Origin: Brachionus rotundiformis
Lineage: Eukaryota; Rotifera; Eurotatoria; Ploima; Brachionidae
Reading direction: 5' to 3'
Assembly: GCA_016802295.1 (NCBI GenBank)
Contig: JAESIW010000200.1
Coordinates: 2,912,701 to 2,976,700 of the forward strand
Length of the DNA stretch: 64,000 bases
Numbering within the stretch: the first letter of the stretch is position 1; each line of letters begins with the position of its first letter. Of this stretch, positions 61,801-64,000 are shown piece by piece. The translations under genes and the position numbers were made by a program. Below the pieces are notes generated by a model, which saw only the letters and a list, made by a program, of their open reading frames with translations, ran no database searches and had not been told where the DNA came from.

Positions 61801-63273
61801 CGTTCATCACGGAAATGGCACACAGGATATTTTTTTGGAAGATGATACGTAATATAAAGGATAAATTTTAGAAAAAACAAAATAAAAAATAAAATTATAT
61901 TATCTAGAGTATTGTTTATTTCCATTCACCGTTATGATAATGGTACATTTTATCCTGTTGATGCTGGATCAAATTACGATGAAGTTGGAAAGGCTAAAGG
62001 TAAAGGTTTCAATATAAACATACCTTGGAATCAGCCAACAGCCGGTGATGCTGAATATACTGCTGCTTTTCTTCGAATTGTCATGCCAGTGGCTTATGAA
62101 GTAAAAAATTGATTAAATTTTTAAGAACATAAGGTCTTTATTTTGGATAGTTTAATCCTGATTTGGTAATGGTTTCAGCTGGTTTTGATGGCGCCACTGG
62201 TGATCCGCTAGTAAATATTTCCTCTATTTCATAAGCTTATTAAATTGACTATTTTCATAAAGGGGAGATATAACATTACACCTAATGGGTTTGCTCAGAT
62301 GACCAAAATGCTTTGCTCTTTGGCAAATGGCAAAGTAGTCCTCGGACTTGAAGTATATTAATAAAAAACCAGAGTGGAATAAAATAATACTATTTTTTAG
62401 GGAGGATATAATCTAGCATCAATCAGTGAGAGTATGGCAAGTTGTGTAAGCATACTTTTAGGTGACCGTTGTCCTTCTCTTCCTCCGATAAACGCTAAGC
62501 CAAAGTTTGATTGATAAATTAAATTCTGTTTAGATAGTTAAATATTTTTTAGAGCTTATGAATCGATTCGTAATGTTATCAGAGTTCAAAAAAAGTATTG
62601 GTCATGTTTTAAGTTTGATGGTAATAAGTGATTGGCGACACAATTAATTTAAATTAATTTTATTTTTTATTAAAGAAAAATTACCCAAGTGTGAATTTGT
62701 AAAAAAATTCAAAAGTGAAAAAAAAGCAAAAAATAATAAATCTTCTGAAAATAATTATACTCTTAGAAGTCGAAATAAACCAAAAGGTAGATAAAAATTA
62801 ACTACATTTATACATTTAAAGTATCTTTAAAATTTTAAAAAGAAATTGAAAATAGCGAACAAGATTCACTGAACACTTCCGAAGCTTTGTCAAATACGCC
62901 AGATAATCCATCACTAGCCAGTGATGAAGCATGCGATGCTGATTTATTTACTGCATTCTCTGTTATTCCTTTAACTTATTGTCCACATTTGTCTGAATTG
63001 AATTCCAAATTGGACCCGAATCTATTCGATGTAAATAGGCCTTGTTTTAAATGTGAAAGTATTAGAGAAAATTGGATTTGTTTGTCATGCTTTGAATGCG
63101 GATGTTCGCGGTTTGTTAAAGAACATATGTTAGAGCATCACGACACAACTCAGCATCCCATGGTACTCTCATTTAGTGATTTATCTGTTTGGTGCTATAT
63201 TTGTGAATCCTATGTGCATAATGATCTATTAACAGAGGTCAAGCAGATGGCTTACAAGTCTAAGTTTGGCTGA
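58819..63273 (+). CDS. HDAC6: HDAC6-type deacetylase with degenerate first domain and C-terminal ZnF-UBP
   Basis: Multi-exon gene ending TGA 63271-63273. The tentative first exon 58819-58848 (MSLAKKVKRR) does not join in phase with the next clear exon (59642-59719), so the N-terminus is unsettled. Domain 1 (about 59642-60780) keeps the fold (TGIVS, RIMILDLN, VLYTSIHQYIHG, FNIILPVAYEFNPE) but lacks PPGHH, the zinc ligands and the GGY tyrosine. Domain 2 (about 61010-62620) is complete: IRPPGHHAYY, LDFDVHHGNGTQ, SIHRYDNGTFYP, SAGFDGATGDPL and LEGGYNLASISES. A Lys-rich linker then leads to a ubiquitin-binding zinc finger (CPHLSEL, CFKCESIRENWICLSC, HMLEHH, WCYICESYVH). HDAC6 deacetylates alpha-tubulin and other cytoplasmic proteins and binds ubiquitin C-termini in aggresome clearance. 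An AATAAA follows the stop near 63314. Confidence 0.93.
58849..59640. other. Presumed first intron of HDAC6
   Basis: AT-rich. A short candidate coding stretch from ATG at 59452 (MENILEQLSDL) ends at a GT donor at 59485, but no acceptor or phase makes it fit, so it is not called. A small exon is probably missing somewhere here because the flanking exons do not join in phase. Confidence 0.4.
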
Positions 63274-63379
63274 TTTTCCGTCATGGCCGATTTAATGTTA
63301 TATTTTTTTTTAAAATAAATTGAAAAAATATAATTTTAATAAATATTTGAATTTTGATTTAATAAAGTATTTTAAATTA

Positions 63380-63414
<35 letters not shown>

Positions 63415-64000
63415 TAGGTTGATATGCTCATGTGTAAAGTCCGAATTAGCCAGACAAACTGTAAGCAGTAATCTAATAAATAATCTTTTAAAAGTTTATA
63501 TAATTTGTTAGGTGTACTCGGTTAAGTGAACTGTGGTTCATTTTGTTCTTGAGTTTAGTGAACAATTAGTTCACTTATTCTAAAATAATTAAGTGATTTA
63601 AAAATTTCAAAAATCCTACAACATTTTTAATCCAATGACTTAAATTTTTTTAATTTCTTTTTCAATTGAAAAATTTTTTTAAACATACTTATTTTTATTA
63701 TAATTTACTTATTTTTGCGTAATATTCCGTAAATTTACCATGGATCTTTATGTCAAATCACCCTGTATGTATATTTTAAATAAAGAGTTATTTCTGTTTT
63801 AAAAAACACATTAAGTAAAGAGCACAAATGAGTCGAATAAGAACAACCTAGTAGTTCACTAGAAATAAAAATTATTAATGCTTTCAAGATCTTTTCCATT
63901 ACATATGATGGAATTAAGTATTTATTGTTTAGATATTTATTTACTTAAAAAGAATTAGATTTAATTTTTTGTTAATTTTGATTTTAAGAAAATAATTTTT
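63274..64000. other. Downstream flank of HDAC6
   Basis: 3' UTR then AT-rich DNA with a microsatellite. A palindrome AGTGAAC-5 nt-GTTCACT lies near 63558-63576. No gene seen. Confidence 0.5.
63382..63415. repeat. (ATA)n trinucleotide microsatellite
   Basis: About eleven uninterrupted ATA units just downstream of the HDAC6 coding region. Confidence 0.95.

Noticed and set aside
63526..63860. Cluster of AGTTCA half-sites as nuclear receptor elements
   Set aside because: Three short half-sites without consistent spacing, one in a chance palindrome; not enough to call a regulatory element.
1..64000. CRISPR arrays, rRNA or tRNA genes
   Set aside because: No regular spaced repeats, no rRNA blocks and no convincing tRNA B box with acceptor stem were seen; the DNA is eukaryotic nuclear sequence.

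Overview
This is animal nuclear DNA: very AT-rich, with intron-containing genes on both strands, GT-AG introns mostly 45-65 nt long, and long AT-rich intergenic stretches. The genes are metazoan (a Hox3 homeobox gene, a Shaw/Kv3 potassium channel, UBE3A, HDAC6, PTP4A phosphatases). An outer-dynein-arm docking gene (ODAD3) and a CatSper-associated gene (TMEM249-like) imply motile cilia or flagellated sperm. Low GC, tiny introns and a conventional Hox3 fit a small protostome such as a monogonont rotifer, but that placement is inference and I cannot name a species.

Layout. 1-2376 (+): 3' part of a TMEM8/PGAP6-like gene. 3585-6360 (-): Shaw-type Kv channel. 6361-15054: a gene-poor stretch of 8.7 kb. 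15055-18644 (-): UBE3A. 19591-20451 (+): an unrecognised single-exon gene whose stop codon overlaps that of CCDC25 (20448-21315, -). 23220-23842 and 29613-30241 (-): two PTP4A (PRL) paralogues. 31067-31673: a TIR transposable element with an 8-bp target-site duplication. 33044-34770 (+): a type II transmembrane serine protease. 34892-35893 (-): TMEM249-like. 36814-40119 (+): a secreted GH65 glucosidase (PGGHG-like). 40401-40878 (-): UQCRB. 42024-44180 (+): ODAD3. 45657-46170: a second TIR element with TA duplication. 48697-48985: a 114-bp tandem repeat. 49613-51451 (+): Hox3. 55500-55918 (-): a decayed LINE fragment. 56202-58519 (-): RPA1, head-to-head with HDAC6 (58819-63273, +).

The genes do not form one pathway; they are an ordinary mix of housekeeping, ciliary, signalling and developmental genes. 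The most notable observations are: an HDAC6 whose first deacetylase domain has lost its zinc ligands and catalytic tyrosine while the second is intact; a 17-nt microexon carrying the core of the potassium-channel selectivity filter; a PTP4A paralogue that has lost its prenylation motif and changed its P-loop; a Hox3 gene with no other Hox gene within the window; and two intact-looking non-autonomous transposons. I found no CRISPR array, rRNA, tRNA or clearly novel multi-gene system. Exon boundaries were worked out by eye from GT/AG sites and reading-frame continuity.
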